Of a stretch of DNA of 7,951 bases, positions 1-5,867 are shown in pieces. The stretch spans positions 15,022-22,972 of the forward strand of contig MEWM01000157.1 of the NCBI GenBank assembly GCA_001775355.1, written 5' to 3'. How positions within the stretch are numbered: the stretch's first letter is position 1; each line of letters opens with the position of its first letter. Origin of the DNA: a candidate division Zixibacteria bacterium RBG_16_43_9. GTDB taxonomy: Bacteria > Zixibacteria > MSB-5A5 > RBG-16-43-9. A program made the position numbers and the translations under genes. Below the pieces are notes generated by a model. The model saw only the letters and a list, made by a program, of their open reading frames with translations. It made no database searches and had not been told where the DNA came from.

Positions 1-1
1 A

Positions 2-193
2 GAAGAGGTTGTCCCAGCGGCGGCGGAAGTAACTGAGCCTGAGGTGATAACTGAGAAGAAGGGTGAGGAAGGCGAAGAAGGAGAAGCAGAAGAAGGTAAA
101 GAGGCTAAAGGAAAAGAAGCTGCCAAGCCAGGCAAAGAGACAAAAGCTGAAAAACCCGAACCCGGAGCCAAGGGAAAGGAAGAAAAAAAGTAA
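2..193 (+). CDS. rplY: 50S ribosomal protein bL25 (Ctc family), C-terminal tail only
   Basis: This is the last 63 codons of a gene entering from the left edge, ending at TAA 191-193. bL25 binds 5S rRNA in the large subunit; the long bacterial (Ctc-type) form has an extra C-terminal domain ending in a charged tail. Visible here is a segment starting EEVVPAAAEVTEPEVITEKK, followed by about 40 residues of almost only Glu, Lys, Gly, Ala and Pro. The 'VVPAAAE...EPEVI' pattern before a K/E-rich tail is typical of the end of long bL25 proteins, but the RNA-binding domain lies outside the window, so the call rests on the tail alone. The tail is longer than usual for the family. In many bacteria bL25 is followed by pth; here a rhamnose operon follows instead. 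Another protein with a low-complexity K/E tail cannot be ruled out. Confidence 0.68.
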   Translation, partial: EEVVPAAAEVTEPEVITEKKGEEGEEGEAEEGKEAKGKEAAKPGKETKAEKPEPGAKGKEEKK

Positions 194-218
194 GAAGGAA
201 GACGGAAAAAGAAAGAGG

Positions 219-234
219 GTGGAATCTTCCTCAC
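219..234 (+). repeat. 16-nt intergenic repeat, partner of the 4957-4972 copy
   Basis: GTGGAATCTTCCTCAC matches 4957-4972 (GTGGAATCGTCCTCAC) at 15 of 16 positions. Both copies are intergenic. The copy here lacks the second arm that makes the other one a hairpin, so it may be a decayed half-element. A single 16-nt match in 8 kb is not strong on its own. Confidence 0.35.
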
Positions 235-287
235 ATAATTCTGTGGCAATCCAGATGGACGACTGAATCGGCATCAGATGGAATAAG

Positions 288-320
288 ATTCTTCGTCCCC
301 TACAGGGACTCAGAATGACA
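288..320 (+). repeat. Imperfect hairpin repeat ending CTCAGAATGACA, upstream of rfbA
   Basis: ATTCT (288-292) pairs with AGAAT (312-316) and GTCCC (295-299) with GGGAC (305-309), separated by a 2x2 internal loop. The right side, CTCAGAATGACA (309-320), recurs exactly at 7785-7796 inside a perfect 33-nt inverted repeat before lon, so the two look like members of one dispersed family. The element ends about 20 nt before the rfbA start. I see no convincing promoter between the bL25 stop and rfbA. Confidence 0.6.
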
Positions 321-340
321 AATAAGACAAGGAAATATTG

Positions 341-1078
341 ATGAAAGGAATTATCTTAGCCGGGGGATTGGGGACCAGGCTTCACCCTTTGACCAAGATC
401 ACCAATAAGCATCTCCTTCCGGTTTATGACCGGCCCATGATTTATTATCCTATACAGACCTTGATAAATGCTGGTATAAGGGACATCCTGATAGTTACCG
501 GTGGAAATAATGCCGGAGATTTTCTGCGCCTTTTAGGGAACGGAAAAGATTTCGGGCTTAAACATTTAAATTATACCTATCAGGAAAAAGAAGGCGGGAT
601 AGCTGAAGCAGTTGGCCTGGCAGAGCATTTTGCCGAGGGGGAGAGGGTCCTGATTATGTTAGGAGATAATATTATCGAAGGAAATATAAAAGATGCAGTG
701 GAGGAGTTTAAGTCCCAGAGAAGCGGGGCTAAAATACTCTTAAAGGAAGTCGATAATCCTAAAGAGTACGGGATCGCCCAGATAAAGAACGGCAGGATCA
801 CAAAAATAGAGGAGAAGCCGAAGAAGCCCAAAAGCAACTATGCGGTGATCGGGATCTATATGTATGATAATCAAGTCTTCGATATCGTGCGGACTTTGAA
901 ACCTTCAGTTCGGGGCGAACTGGAGATTACGGACGTGAACAACGCCTATCTCAAAATGGGTGAGCTTTTCTACTCCACACTTAAAGGTTACTGGCTGGAT
1001 GCGGGCGAATCGATAAATGCTCTTTTAAAAGCCAATAAAATCGTAGCCCAGAAAGGGGCAAATAAAAAATATTTTTAG
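341..1078 (+). CDS. rfbA: Glucose-1-phosphate thymidylyltransferase, short form
   Basis: Transfers dTMP from dTTP to glucose-1-phosphate to give dTDP-glucose, the first step of dTDP-L-rhamnose synthesis; cytoplasmic. The 245-residue protein opens with the nucleotide-binding signature GGLGTRL (residues 8-14), then NKHLLP with the expected catalytic Lys23, then LGDN with metal-binding Asp109, EEKP in the central sheet and WLDAG near the C-terminus. At about 245 residues it is the short form, resembling Bacillus SpsI, rather than the roughly 290-residue enterobacterial RmlA. A TTG three nucleotides upstream (338) is in frame, but ATG 341 sits 7 nt after AAGGA (329-333) and gives the usual MKGIILAGG start. 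It is the first gene of a four-gene operon; the stop is 9 nt before rfbC. Short-form enzymes may accept other sugar phosphates, but the following genes make thymidylyl transfer the best reading. Confidence 0.92.
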   Translation: MKGIILAGGLGTRLHPLTKITNKHLLPVYDRPMIYYPIQTLINAGIRDILIVTGGNNAGDFLRLLGNGKDFGLKHLNYTYQEKEGGIAEAVGLAEHFAEGERVLIMLGDNIIEGNIKDAVEEFKSQRSGAKILLKEVDNPKEYGIAQIKNGRITKIEEKPKKPKSNYAVIGIYMYDNQVFDIVRTLKPSVRGELEITDVNNAYLKMGELFYSTLKGYWLDAGESINALLKANKIVAQKGANKKYF

Positions 1079-1087
1079 AGGTGCAAA

Positions 1088-1543
1088 ATGATCCAGGGGG
1101 TAAGACAAAAGAAACTCAAAATCATCCCGGATGAAAGGGGAAGGCTGATGGAGCTTTTGAGATCGGATGAGGACCTTTTCATCCAGTTCGGACAGGTCTA
1201 TATGACCACCGCTTATCCCGGAGTGGTAAAGGGGTGGCATTACCACAAAAAACAGATCGACAATTTCATAGTGATAAAAGGTATGGTCAAGTTGGTCTTG
1301 TATGATAACCGGGATGATTCGCCTACCAAAGGAGAGATCAATGAGTTCTTCATCGGACAGCACAACCCACTGCTGATTCAAATACCAGCTCTGGTCCTGC
1401 ATGGGTTCAAGTGTATCAGCCAGGAGGAAGCTGTCTGCATCAACTGCCCGACTGAAGCTTATAACCATCTTCAGCCGGATGAATACCGAATCCCTCCTCA
1501 TTCCGATGAGATCCCTTATAAGTGGGAAAGAAAGGATGGATGA
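1088..1543 (+). CDS. rfbC: dTDP-4-dehydrorhamnose 3,5-epimerase family protein, short form
   Basis: An RmlC-type cupin of 151 residues, expected to epimerise dTDP-4-keto-6-deoxyglucose at C3 and C5. Visible are DERG (15-18), GVVKGWHYH with the catalytic His51, VLYDNRDDSPT (70-80), IP...HGF (99-107) and a C-terminal Asp140 that aligns by eye with the Asp of the His-Asp dyad. It is about 30 residues shorter than Salmonella RmlC, and my hand alignment puts Asp58 where RmlC has a conserved active-site Lys, and Ile-Asn where it has Tyr-Lys. It belongs to a short subfamily like Bacillus SpsL. A C3-only epimerase is possible, but the adjacent rfbB and rfbD favour L-rhamnose synthesis. SD GAGGTG (1078-1083) overlaps the rfbA stop codon. 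The stop TGA shares one base with the next start. Confidence 0.85.
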   Translation: MIQGVRQKKLKIIPDERGRLMELLRSDEDLFIQFGQVYMTTAYPGVVKGWHYHKKQIDNFIVIKGMVKLVLYDNRDDSPTKGEINEFFIGQHNPLLIQIPALVLHGFKCISQEEAVCINCPTEAYNHLQPDEYRIPPHSDEIPYKWERKDG

Positions 1544-2559
1544 TGAAGCTTCTAGTCACCGGGGGGGCGGGCTTTATCGGTTCCAACTTTATCCGTTATT
1601 TGCTAAAAAATTATCCCTCCTACCAGGTCATAAACTTAGATAAGCTCACCTACGCCGGCAATCTGGATAACCTGTCCGATATAGAGAAATCCTCCAATTA
1701 CAGATTCACCAAAGGCGATATCTGCGATCAAAAACTTGTCGAGGAGATTGTATCCGAGGGCATAAATGTAATAGTCAATTTTGCTGCGGAAACTCACGTG
1801 GATCGAAGCCTGTATGATCCGAAAAGTTTCGTCAATACGAATATCACCGGAACCCAGGTTTTGTTAGAATCTGCTTTGAAATTTAAGATCAAAAGGTATA
1901 TTCAGATCTCCACAGATGAGGTCTATGGAAGCGTGGAAAAAGGGGAGTTCTTCACTGAGGGAAGCAAGCTTTTACCCAACAGTCCTTATTCTGCGAGCAA
2001 AGCAGGCGCCGACCTTTTGGTCAGGTCTTATTTCAAGACTTTCAAGGTTCCGGCTCTTATTACCCGCTCCTCCAACAATTATGGACCTTACCAGTTTCCG
2101 GAAAAATTAATACCCTTATTTATCACCAATGCTTTAGTAGATAAAGAGCTTCCGGTTTACGGTGACGGGCTTTACATCCGCGACTGGATTTATGTGGAGG
2201 ATAACTGCAAGGGTATAGATTTAGTTTTACACAAAGGTAAAGAAGGTGAAGTCTATAATCTTGGAGGGGGTGCGGAGAAAACCAATCTTGAGATTACCAA
2301 TCTCATCCTCCAATATTTAAACAAGCCCTCAAGTTTGATTAAGCATGTCAAAGACCGACCCGCGCACGATAGAAGGTATGCGATGGAATGCAAGAAGGCT
2401 GAAAAGGAGTTGGGGTTCAAGCCAGGGGTCGGGTTGGAAGAAGGGCTTAAGAAAACAGTTGAATGGTATCTTACAAATCGAAGCTGGTGGGAAAAAGTGA
2501 AAAGCGGGGAGTACCTCAAATATTATGAAAAGCATTATCTGCAAAGAGAAAAGGTATGA
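1543..2559 (+). CDS. rfbB: dTDP-glucose 4,6-dehydratase
   Basis: Converts dTDP-glucose to dTDP-4-keto-6-deoxyglucose with bound NAD+; an extended short-chain dehydrogenase. The 338 residues, normal for the family, begin MKLLVTGGAGFIGSNF with the GxxGxxG dinucleotide site at Gly7-Gly13. The catalytic STDEVYG segment gives Thr124, Asp125 and Glu126, and YSASK gives Tyr149 and Lys153; the Asp-Glu pair is the dehydratase hallmark that separates it from plain epimerases. RSSNNYGPYQFPEKLIP and GDGLYIRDWIYVED match the substrate-binding region. I chose ATG 1543 over ATG 1540 and an in-frame GTG at 1522 because AAAGGA (1531-1536) lies 6 nt upstream and the Rossmann strand starts there. The start overlaps the rfbC stop (TGATG) and the end overlaps rfbD (ATGA), so translation is probably coupled. 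Confidence 0.95.
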   Translation: MKLLVTGGAGFIGSNFIRYLLKNYPSYQVINLDKLTYAGNLDNLSDIEKSSNYRFTKGDICDQKLVEEIVSEGINVIVNFAAETHVDRSLYDPKSFVNTNITGTQVLLESALKFKIKRYIQISTDEVYGSVEKGEFFTEGSKLLPNSPYSASKAGADLLVRSYFKTFKVPALITRSSNNYGPYQFPEKLIPLFITNALVDKELPVYGDGLYIRDWIYVEDNCKGIDLVLHKGKEGEVYNLGGGAEKTNLEITNLILQYLNKPSSLIKHVKDRPAHDRRYAMECKKAEKELGFKPGVGLEEGLKKTVEWYLTNRSWWEKVKSGEYLKYYEKHYLQREKV

Positions 2560-3446
2560 GGGTTTTAATCACCGGCTCAAACGGGCTTTTAGGGCAGAAG
2601 CTGGCTAAAACTTTTTCTTTAAATCACCAGACCACAGGCATAGACCTTCAAACAGAACCCTTCATTAAAACACCGAACTTCAGCTATCAGAATATAAACA
2701 TTACAGAAAAGGATAAACTGGAAGAGCTTTTTGCCTCTTTCAAGCCAGATGCGGTTATCAACGCTGGCGCTTATACAGATGTGGACGGGTGTGAGAGTAA
2801 CAAAGAAAAAGCCTGGGAAGTGAACGTTGGAGGGGTTAAAAATATCTCAAGATTATGCAGGGGAAATAAAGCCAGATTAGTGCAGCTTTCCACAGATTAT
2901 ATCTTTGACGGCAAAGCCGGACCTTATTCAGAAGAGGATACCCCCAATCCAAAAGGATATTATGGAGTTACTAAGCTGGAAAGCGAAAAAGTAATCTTAG
3001 ATAGCAAGATAGATTTTCTAATAGTACGAACCAATGTCCTTTACGGGAAAAGCCTGGGGGAAACACATGATTTTGTTTTATGGTTAATCCGGAAACTTAA
3101 AAATAGACAAGAAGTCAAAATAGTTACAGACCAGTATAGTAATCCTACTCTGGCGGATAACTTAGCCGAGGCGATAAAAGAGGCTACAGAAAAAAATATC
3201 TCCGGAGTCTTGAATATCGCAGGAGGGAAGAAAGTCATCTCCCGTTATGATTTTGCGTTGAAAATAGCTGAAAAATTTAACTTGGATCAGAGTCTAATTA
3301 AGAAAGTTTTAACCTCAGAGCTGAACCTGCCAGCCCCGCGCCCTCTTAAAGGTGGTCTGAAAATCGATAAAGCAAAAAGCTTACTTAAAACTGAGCTTTT
3401 AGATGTAGAAAAAGGGTTAGAATATTTAAAAAAGAAGCCCTTGTAG
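2556..3446 (+). CDS. rfbD: dTDP-4-dehydrorhamnose reductase
   Basis: Catalyses the last step, NAD(P)H-dependent reduction to dTDP-L-rhamnose. The 296 residues match the usual length. MRVLITGSNGLLGQKL carries GxxGxxG at Gly7-Gly13; NAGAYTDVDGCE is the typical RmlD motif; STDYIFDG gives Thr113 and Asp114; YGVTK gives Tyr136 and Lys140 of the catalytic pair. C-terminal PAPRPLKGGL (about 264-273) is the family's PRP-containing segment. The ATG lies inside ATGA shared with the rfbB stop. The purine run just before it is too close to be a good SD, so re-initiation after rfbB is likely. The stop codon TAG lies inside a GTAG-hairpin repeat (3443-3466), so the final codons may have been set by repeat insertion. 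It completes the set rfbA-C-B-D; no glycosyltransferase or transporter follows. Confidence 0.93.
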   Translation: MRVLITGSNGLLGQKLAKTFSLNHQTTGIDLQTEPFIKTPNFSYQNINITEKDKLEELFASFKPDAVINAGAYTDVDGCESNKEKAWEVNVGGVKNISRLCRGNKARLVQLSTDYIFDGKAGPYSEEDTPNPKGYYGVTKLESEKVILDSKIDFLIVRTNVLYGKSLGETHDFVLWLIRKLKNRQEVKIVTDQYSNPTLADNLAEAIKEATEKNISGVLNIAGGKKVISRYDFALKIAEKFNLDQSLIKKVLTSELNLPAPRPLKGGLKIDKAKSLLKTELLDVEKGLEYLKKKPL

Positions 3447-3466
3447 AGACGCATTGCATGCGTCTC
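3443..3466 (+). repeat. GTAG-hairpin repeat covering the rfbD stop
   Basis: GTAG (3443-3446) is followed directly by AGACGCAT (3447-3454), loop TGC, and ATGCGTCT (3458-3465); G3446 and C3466 add a ninth pair. The TAG of the repeat is the rfbD stop codon. GTAG at the 5' foot of a hairpin is shared with several other repeats in the window. Confidence 0.7.
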
Positions 3467-3475
3467 AATATTTTT
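3446..3475 (+). terminator. Probable intrinsic terminator of the rfb operon
   Basis: The 9-bp stem of the rfbD-proximal hairpin (arms 3446-3454 and 3458-3466) is followed by AATATTTTT (3467-3475). The U-tract is interrupted and begins a few bases after the stem, so termination may be partial. A promoter for the next gene starts 3 nt later, which supports this being the operon boundary. Confidence 0.5.
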
Positions 3476-3477
3476 CC

Positions 3478-3506
3478 TTGACAAACGCTTGTTTAAAAAT
3501 TATTAA
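3478..3506 (+). promoter_or_regulatory. Sigma70-type promoter for the membrane protein gene
   Basis: A perfect -35 box TTGACA (3478-3483), a 17-nt spacer and a -10-like TATTAA (3501-3506, 4 of 6 matches). It implies a start near 3513 and a leader of about 70 nt. It follows the rfb hairpin and precedes a strong ribosome binding site. Confidence 0.6.
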
Positions 3507-3572
3507 TATTTCAACACTTGTAAGCATTATCTATGGCAAAAGGGAAAAGGTATCACATTTTTTAACTTTTAA

Positions 3573-3580
3573 AAAGGAGG
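3573..3580 (+). promoter_or_regulatory. Strong Shine-Dalgarno selecting a GTG start
   Basis: AAAGGAGG lies 4 nt before GTG 3585, the only plausible start in that frame nearby. The near-perfect anti-16S match supports the GTG and argues that the following protein is well translated. Confidence 0.75.
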
Positions 3581-3584
3581 TTAA

Positions 3585-4754
3585 GTGCAGAAGTTCTATT
3601 TCGATATCAGGGATATCTTCAGAGCTCCCCGCTTAGCGCTTTCCGGAAAAAAACTCTTCATCCAGACCTCAGGGTTGCTCTGCGGGTATCTGGGTTTTTT
3701 GATCCTGACTTATCTCGCTCATCTTTTAAGTGACAGGAGACTTTCTGAGATCTGGGGAAGTTACGGTCTTTTCCCGGTGTATGATTTTTCCTTCGGAGGG
3801 TTCTTCCCCTGGCTGATATTCGTCATCGGCGGTGTCCTCTTCATCTCGATTATCCTCCTTTCGAATGCCGCGGTGGGGAAGTTGACCTATGAGCAACTCA
3901 AAGGGGATGAGTTTTATTCTACCAAAGATTCCTTCAAATTCCTGAAGAAGAACTGGAAAACAGTTCTTCTCTCCCCCTTCTCGATCTTAGCCCTGGTTAT
4001 AATCTTACTGATCTGCGGCATAGTCATCGGGCTTGTGGGAAAGATACCCTACGTGGGTGAGTTAGGGTTGGGGATTTTCTACGGGGTCCCGATCTTCGTA
4101 GTGGCTCTTTTCACGGCTTATACTCTTTTCATTTTCTTTATGGCTTTGTTTATGACCCCAGCCATTGTAGCCACAACCAAAGAAGATGTGTTCGAGACCA
4201 TCGTTCAGCTCTTCTCCTCTATCTGGAGCCAGCCCTGGAGGTATTTTGTCTATACTGGTCTTTCAGGTCTTCTGGCAAAATTAGGAGCCTTCGTTTTTGG
4301 CTATTTCTGCTTCCGTGGTGTGCAGTTAGTTAACTGGTCTGTCGGGGTTTTGATGAAAGATAAGCTCTCCGAGATAATCGAGGGGGCTTTAGGATATCTG
4401 ACTGTGCCTTCCTCGATTCTTTATTTCTTCTCCAATATCTTTCCGGGAATCCGGTTTGCATACCTGGTCCCAGAGCCGGGATGGGGAGCAGGCTTGAACT
4501 GGTCAAAAGAGATAGCGGCTTTTCTGATAGGGATAACCTTTATTTTGATAGTCTTTGTGGTTGTCTCCTATGCTTTAACCACCTTTTCAGTCGGACAGAC
4601 TTTGACCTATATCATCATCCGCAAGAAAAAAGATGATGAAAACCTCTTAGAGAAGAAAACCGAGGAGGAAGAGGAGGAGGAAGTTAAGGCCAAGGGAGAG
4701 GAGAAGAAAGAGGAGTCTAAATCTGAGACCCCGTCTGGTGAAAACCAAAAGTAA
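3585..4754 (+). CDS. Unrecognised polytopic membrane protein with charged C-terminal tail
   Basis: I do not recognise this 389-residue protein. It shows about six hydrophobic spans, roughly at residues 24-48, 71-95, 126-152, 164-192, 220-244 and 309-334, with a weaker one near 266-284. There is no cleavable signal peptide; the first 20 residues (FDIRDIFRAPRLAL) are amphipathic and precede span 1. After residue 346 comes a low-complexity tail beginning RKKKDDENLLEKKTEEE, with seven consecutive Glu and little else than Glu, Lys and Ser to the end; it is probably cytoplasmic and disordered. Polar loops hold no motif that I can tie to an enzyme or transporter. It has its own promoter, a strong SD and a dedicated terminator, so it is likely a single-gene transcript separate from the rhamnose operon, and adjacency does not indicate function. 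The coding call is firm; the function is unknown. Confidence 0.85.
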   Translation: MQKFYFDIRDIFRAPRLALSGKKLFIQTSGLLCGYLGFLILTYLAHLLSDRRLSEIWGSYGLFPVYDFSFGGFFPWLIFVIGGVLFISIILLSNAAVGKLTYEQLKGDEFYSTKDSFKFLKKNWKTVLLSPFSILALVIILLICGIVIGLVGKIPYVGELGLGIFYGVPIFVVALFTAYTLFIFFMALFMTPAIVATTKEDVFETIVQLFSSIWSQPWRYFVYTGLSGLLAKLGAFVFGYFCFRGVQLVNWSVGVLMKDKLSEIIEGALGYLTVPSSILYFFSNIFPGIRFAYLVPEPGWGAGLNWSKEIAAFLIGITFILIVFVVVSYALTTFSVGQTLTYIIIRKKKDDENLLEKKTEEEEEEEVKAKGEEKKEESKSETPSGENQK

Positions 4755-4775
4755 TTCTAAATCCGGTGATTTCTT

Positions 4776-4804
4776 AAGGGAGGTTTTTTTCAACCTCCCT
4801 TTTT
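4776..4804 (+). terminator. Intrinsic terminator after the membrane protein gene
   Basis: A perfect 10-bp stem AAGGGAGGTT (4776-4785) / AACCTCCCTT (4792-4801) with a TTTTTC loop, running into a T-tract through 4804. It lies 21 nt after the stop codon, a textbook position. Confidence 0.9.
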
Positions 4805-4809
4805 GGTGC

Positions 4810-4832
4810 GTAGCGCGAACCTTTCAGGTTCG
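4810..4832 (+). repeat. REP-like GTAG-hairpin, copy A of a covarying pair
   Basis: GTAG-CG (4810-4815), then stem CGAACCT (4816-4822), loop TTC, and AGGTTCG (4826-4832). Its reverse complement matches 5003-5025 at 19 of 23 positions; two of the four differences form one compensatory base pair and the other two are in the loop. Confidence 0.75.
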
Positions 4833-4845
4833 TTGAGGGAGGAAA

Positions 4846-4939
4846 TTCACAGCAGATTTGAGCAGATTAAGCTGATGTTCAGATCGGATTCATCAGCCTC
4901 AAGGTCAAATTCGACTTAATCCTGTTAATCAGCTGTGAA
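4846..4939 (+). repeat. 94-nt element with terminal inverted repeats (MITE-like)
   Basis: TTCACAGC (4846-4853) and GCTGTGAA (4932-4939) are perfect 8-nt inverted ends. The similarity continues imperfectly inward: GATT and GATTAAG on the left match reversed AATC and CTTAATC on the right. It has no coding capacity. It could be a miniature transposable element or a long hairpin repeat; the interior arms are too diverged for me to choose. Confidence 0.55.
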
Positions 4940-4943
4940 GTAA

Positions 4944-4992
4944 ATTGTAGCTGGGAGTGGAATCGTCCTCACGGGAGTGAGGACGCTACAAT
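4944..4992 (+). repeat. Nested inverted repeat, 9-bp hairpin with 8-nt outer arms
   Basis: Inner stem CGTCCTCAC (4964-4972) / GTGAGGACG (4977-4985) with GGGA loop; outer arms ATTGTAGC (4944-4951) / GCTACAAT (4985-4992). The left outer arm contains GTAG. Positions 4957-4972 match 219-234 at 15 of 16 bases. The 13 unpaired nt between left outer arm and inner stem make it asymmetric. Confidence 0.65.
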
Positions 4993-5001
4993 GATTTAAA
5001 G

Positions 5002-5025
5002 GCGACCCTTTAAGGGTCGCGCTAC
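5002..5025 (-). repeat. REP-like GTAG-hairpin, copy B of the covarying pair (minus strand)
   Basis: On the minus strand it reads GTAGCG, then a hairpin with arms at 5013-5019 and 5003-5009 (CGACCCT / AGGGTCG on +). G5002 and C5020 extend the stem. It faces copy A (4810-4832) in opposite orientation, as in BIME-type paired REPs. Confidence 0.75.
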
Positions 5026-5028
5026 GAA

Positions 5029-5043
5029 CAGGCAAGATGCCTG
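5029..5043 (+). repeat. Short inverted repeat at the possible HAD gene start
   Basis: CAGGC (5029-5033) / GCCTG (5039-5043) around AAGAT. An in-frame ATG at 5037 lies partly in the loop and partly in the right arm. The stem is short and would be unremarkable alone; it matters because it abuts copy B and affects start choice. Confidence 0.4.
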
Positions 5044-5057
5044 CTCCACCAATTACT

Positions 5058-5834
5058 ATGATTAACTGTTTCCTAATTGATATTGAAGGGACGATTGTAA
5101 AAGATAAGTCTTATGCTCCGGTGGAAGGGGCGGTTGAATGGTTACAAAGGGTTAAAACTTTTGGTAAAAAGTTCAGCTTAGTTTCGAATAATACTACTCA
5201 CTCACCGGAGGAGCTTCTCTCATTGCTCAGGAATAAAGGTTTCGACTTGGGAGAAGAGAATTTGGATACCTGTATGAAGGTTACAGGGGAATGGTTGAAA
5301 AAGAAAAGGTTAAAATCCTGTTTTGTGCTGGGAAATGAGGCTTTGAAAAGTTATCTTGGAAAAGAGAGGATTAAGATCAGAGAAGATAGTTCAGTTCAAG
5401 CTGTTGTTGTGGGTCTGGATGAGGAGCTAAATTTTCAGAAGCTTAAAATTGCTACCAGAGCTTTGGTTGAAAATGATGCTTATCTGGTAGCCCTGCACTC
5501 TAATAAGGTTTATAAGGATTCAAAAGGTGAGATTGCCCCTTCGGTCGGAGCTGTCGTAAAAGCCTTAGAGTACACCTCTGGCAAAAGAGGTCTTATTATG
5601 GGTAAACCGAGCAAGGATTTCTATCGTAATGTATTGCGGAGGCTTGAAACTAAACCTGAAAATTGTCTTATGATTAGCGATGACCCGCTTTCGGACCTGG
5701 TCGGTGCTAAGAAGCTGAAAATAAAAACAGCTTTTGTCCTTTCGGGCAAATATGATGAATCGATTCTGAAATACCTTGACAAAAAGAACAAGCCGGATTA
5801 CGTTTATAAAAGCATAGCCGAGATTAAGATTTAG
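5058..5834 (+). CDS. HAD-superfamily hydrolase, class IIA (NagD/PGP-like), DIEGT variant
   Basis: Probable cytoplasmic phosphatase of about 258 residues. Motif I is DIEGT with nucleophile Asp8 but Glu10 where most HAD phosphatases have the general acid/base Asp. Motif II is SLVSNN (Ser43), motif III Lys183 in GKPSKDF, and motif IV SDDPLSD (Asp208, Asp213), followed by GAKKLKIKTAFVLSGKY as in NagD-like proteins. The long stretch between motifs II and III (about residues 60-170) would be the class II cap. Relatives hydrolyse phosphoglycolate, nucleotides or other small phosphates; the substrate cannot be read here. Start is uncertain: ATG 5037 would add MPAPPIT but lies in repeat sequence, whereas ATG 5058 gives a start right at strand 1 of the fold. 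Neither has a good SD. It stands alone between two repeat clusters and has no recognisable promoter or terminator. Confidence 0.8.
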   Translation: MINCFLIDIEGTIVKDKSYAPVEGAVEWLQRVKTFGKKFSLVSNNTTHSPEELLSLLRNKGFDLGEENLDTCMKVTGEWLKKKRLKSCFVLGNEALKSYLGKERIKIREDSSVQAVVVGLDEELNFQKLKIATRALVENDAYLVALHSNKVYKDSKGEIAPSVGAVVKALEYTSGKRGLIMGKPSKDFYRNVLRRLETKPENCLMISDDPLSDLVGAKKLKIKTAFVLSGKYDESILKYLDKKNKPDYVYKSIAEIKI

Positions 5835-5867
5835 TTATATAGAGAACTTCAAAAAAAAGATGACTGC

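Noticed and set aside
63..266. Lys/Arg-rich 67-codon open frame
   Set aside because: It is the +1 reading of the bL25 purine-rich tail; the K/R-rich composition follows from that, and there is no start signal.
1025..1501. 158-codon minus-strand open frame opposite rfbC
   Set aside because: It lies antisense to a convincing RmlC-family gene and shows no family features or ribosome binding site.
3533..3565. 10-codon leader peptide (ATG 3533 to TAA) before the membrane protein gene
   Set aside because: No Shine-Dalgarno and no attenuator structure; chance explains it.
3507..3572. Riboswitch in the leader of the membrane protein gene
   Set aside because: The leader is A/T-rich with no conserved aptamer motif or alternative stem pair that I can recognise.
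4805..5036. CRISPR array
   Set aside because: The repeats are different palindromes in opposite orientations, without direct repeats of fixed length or regular spacers.
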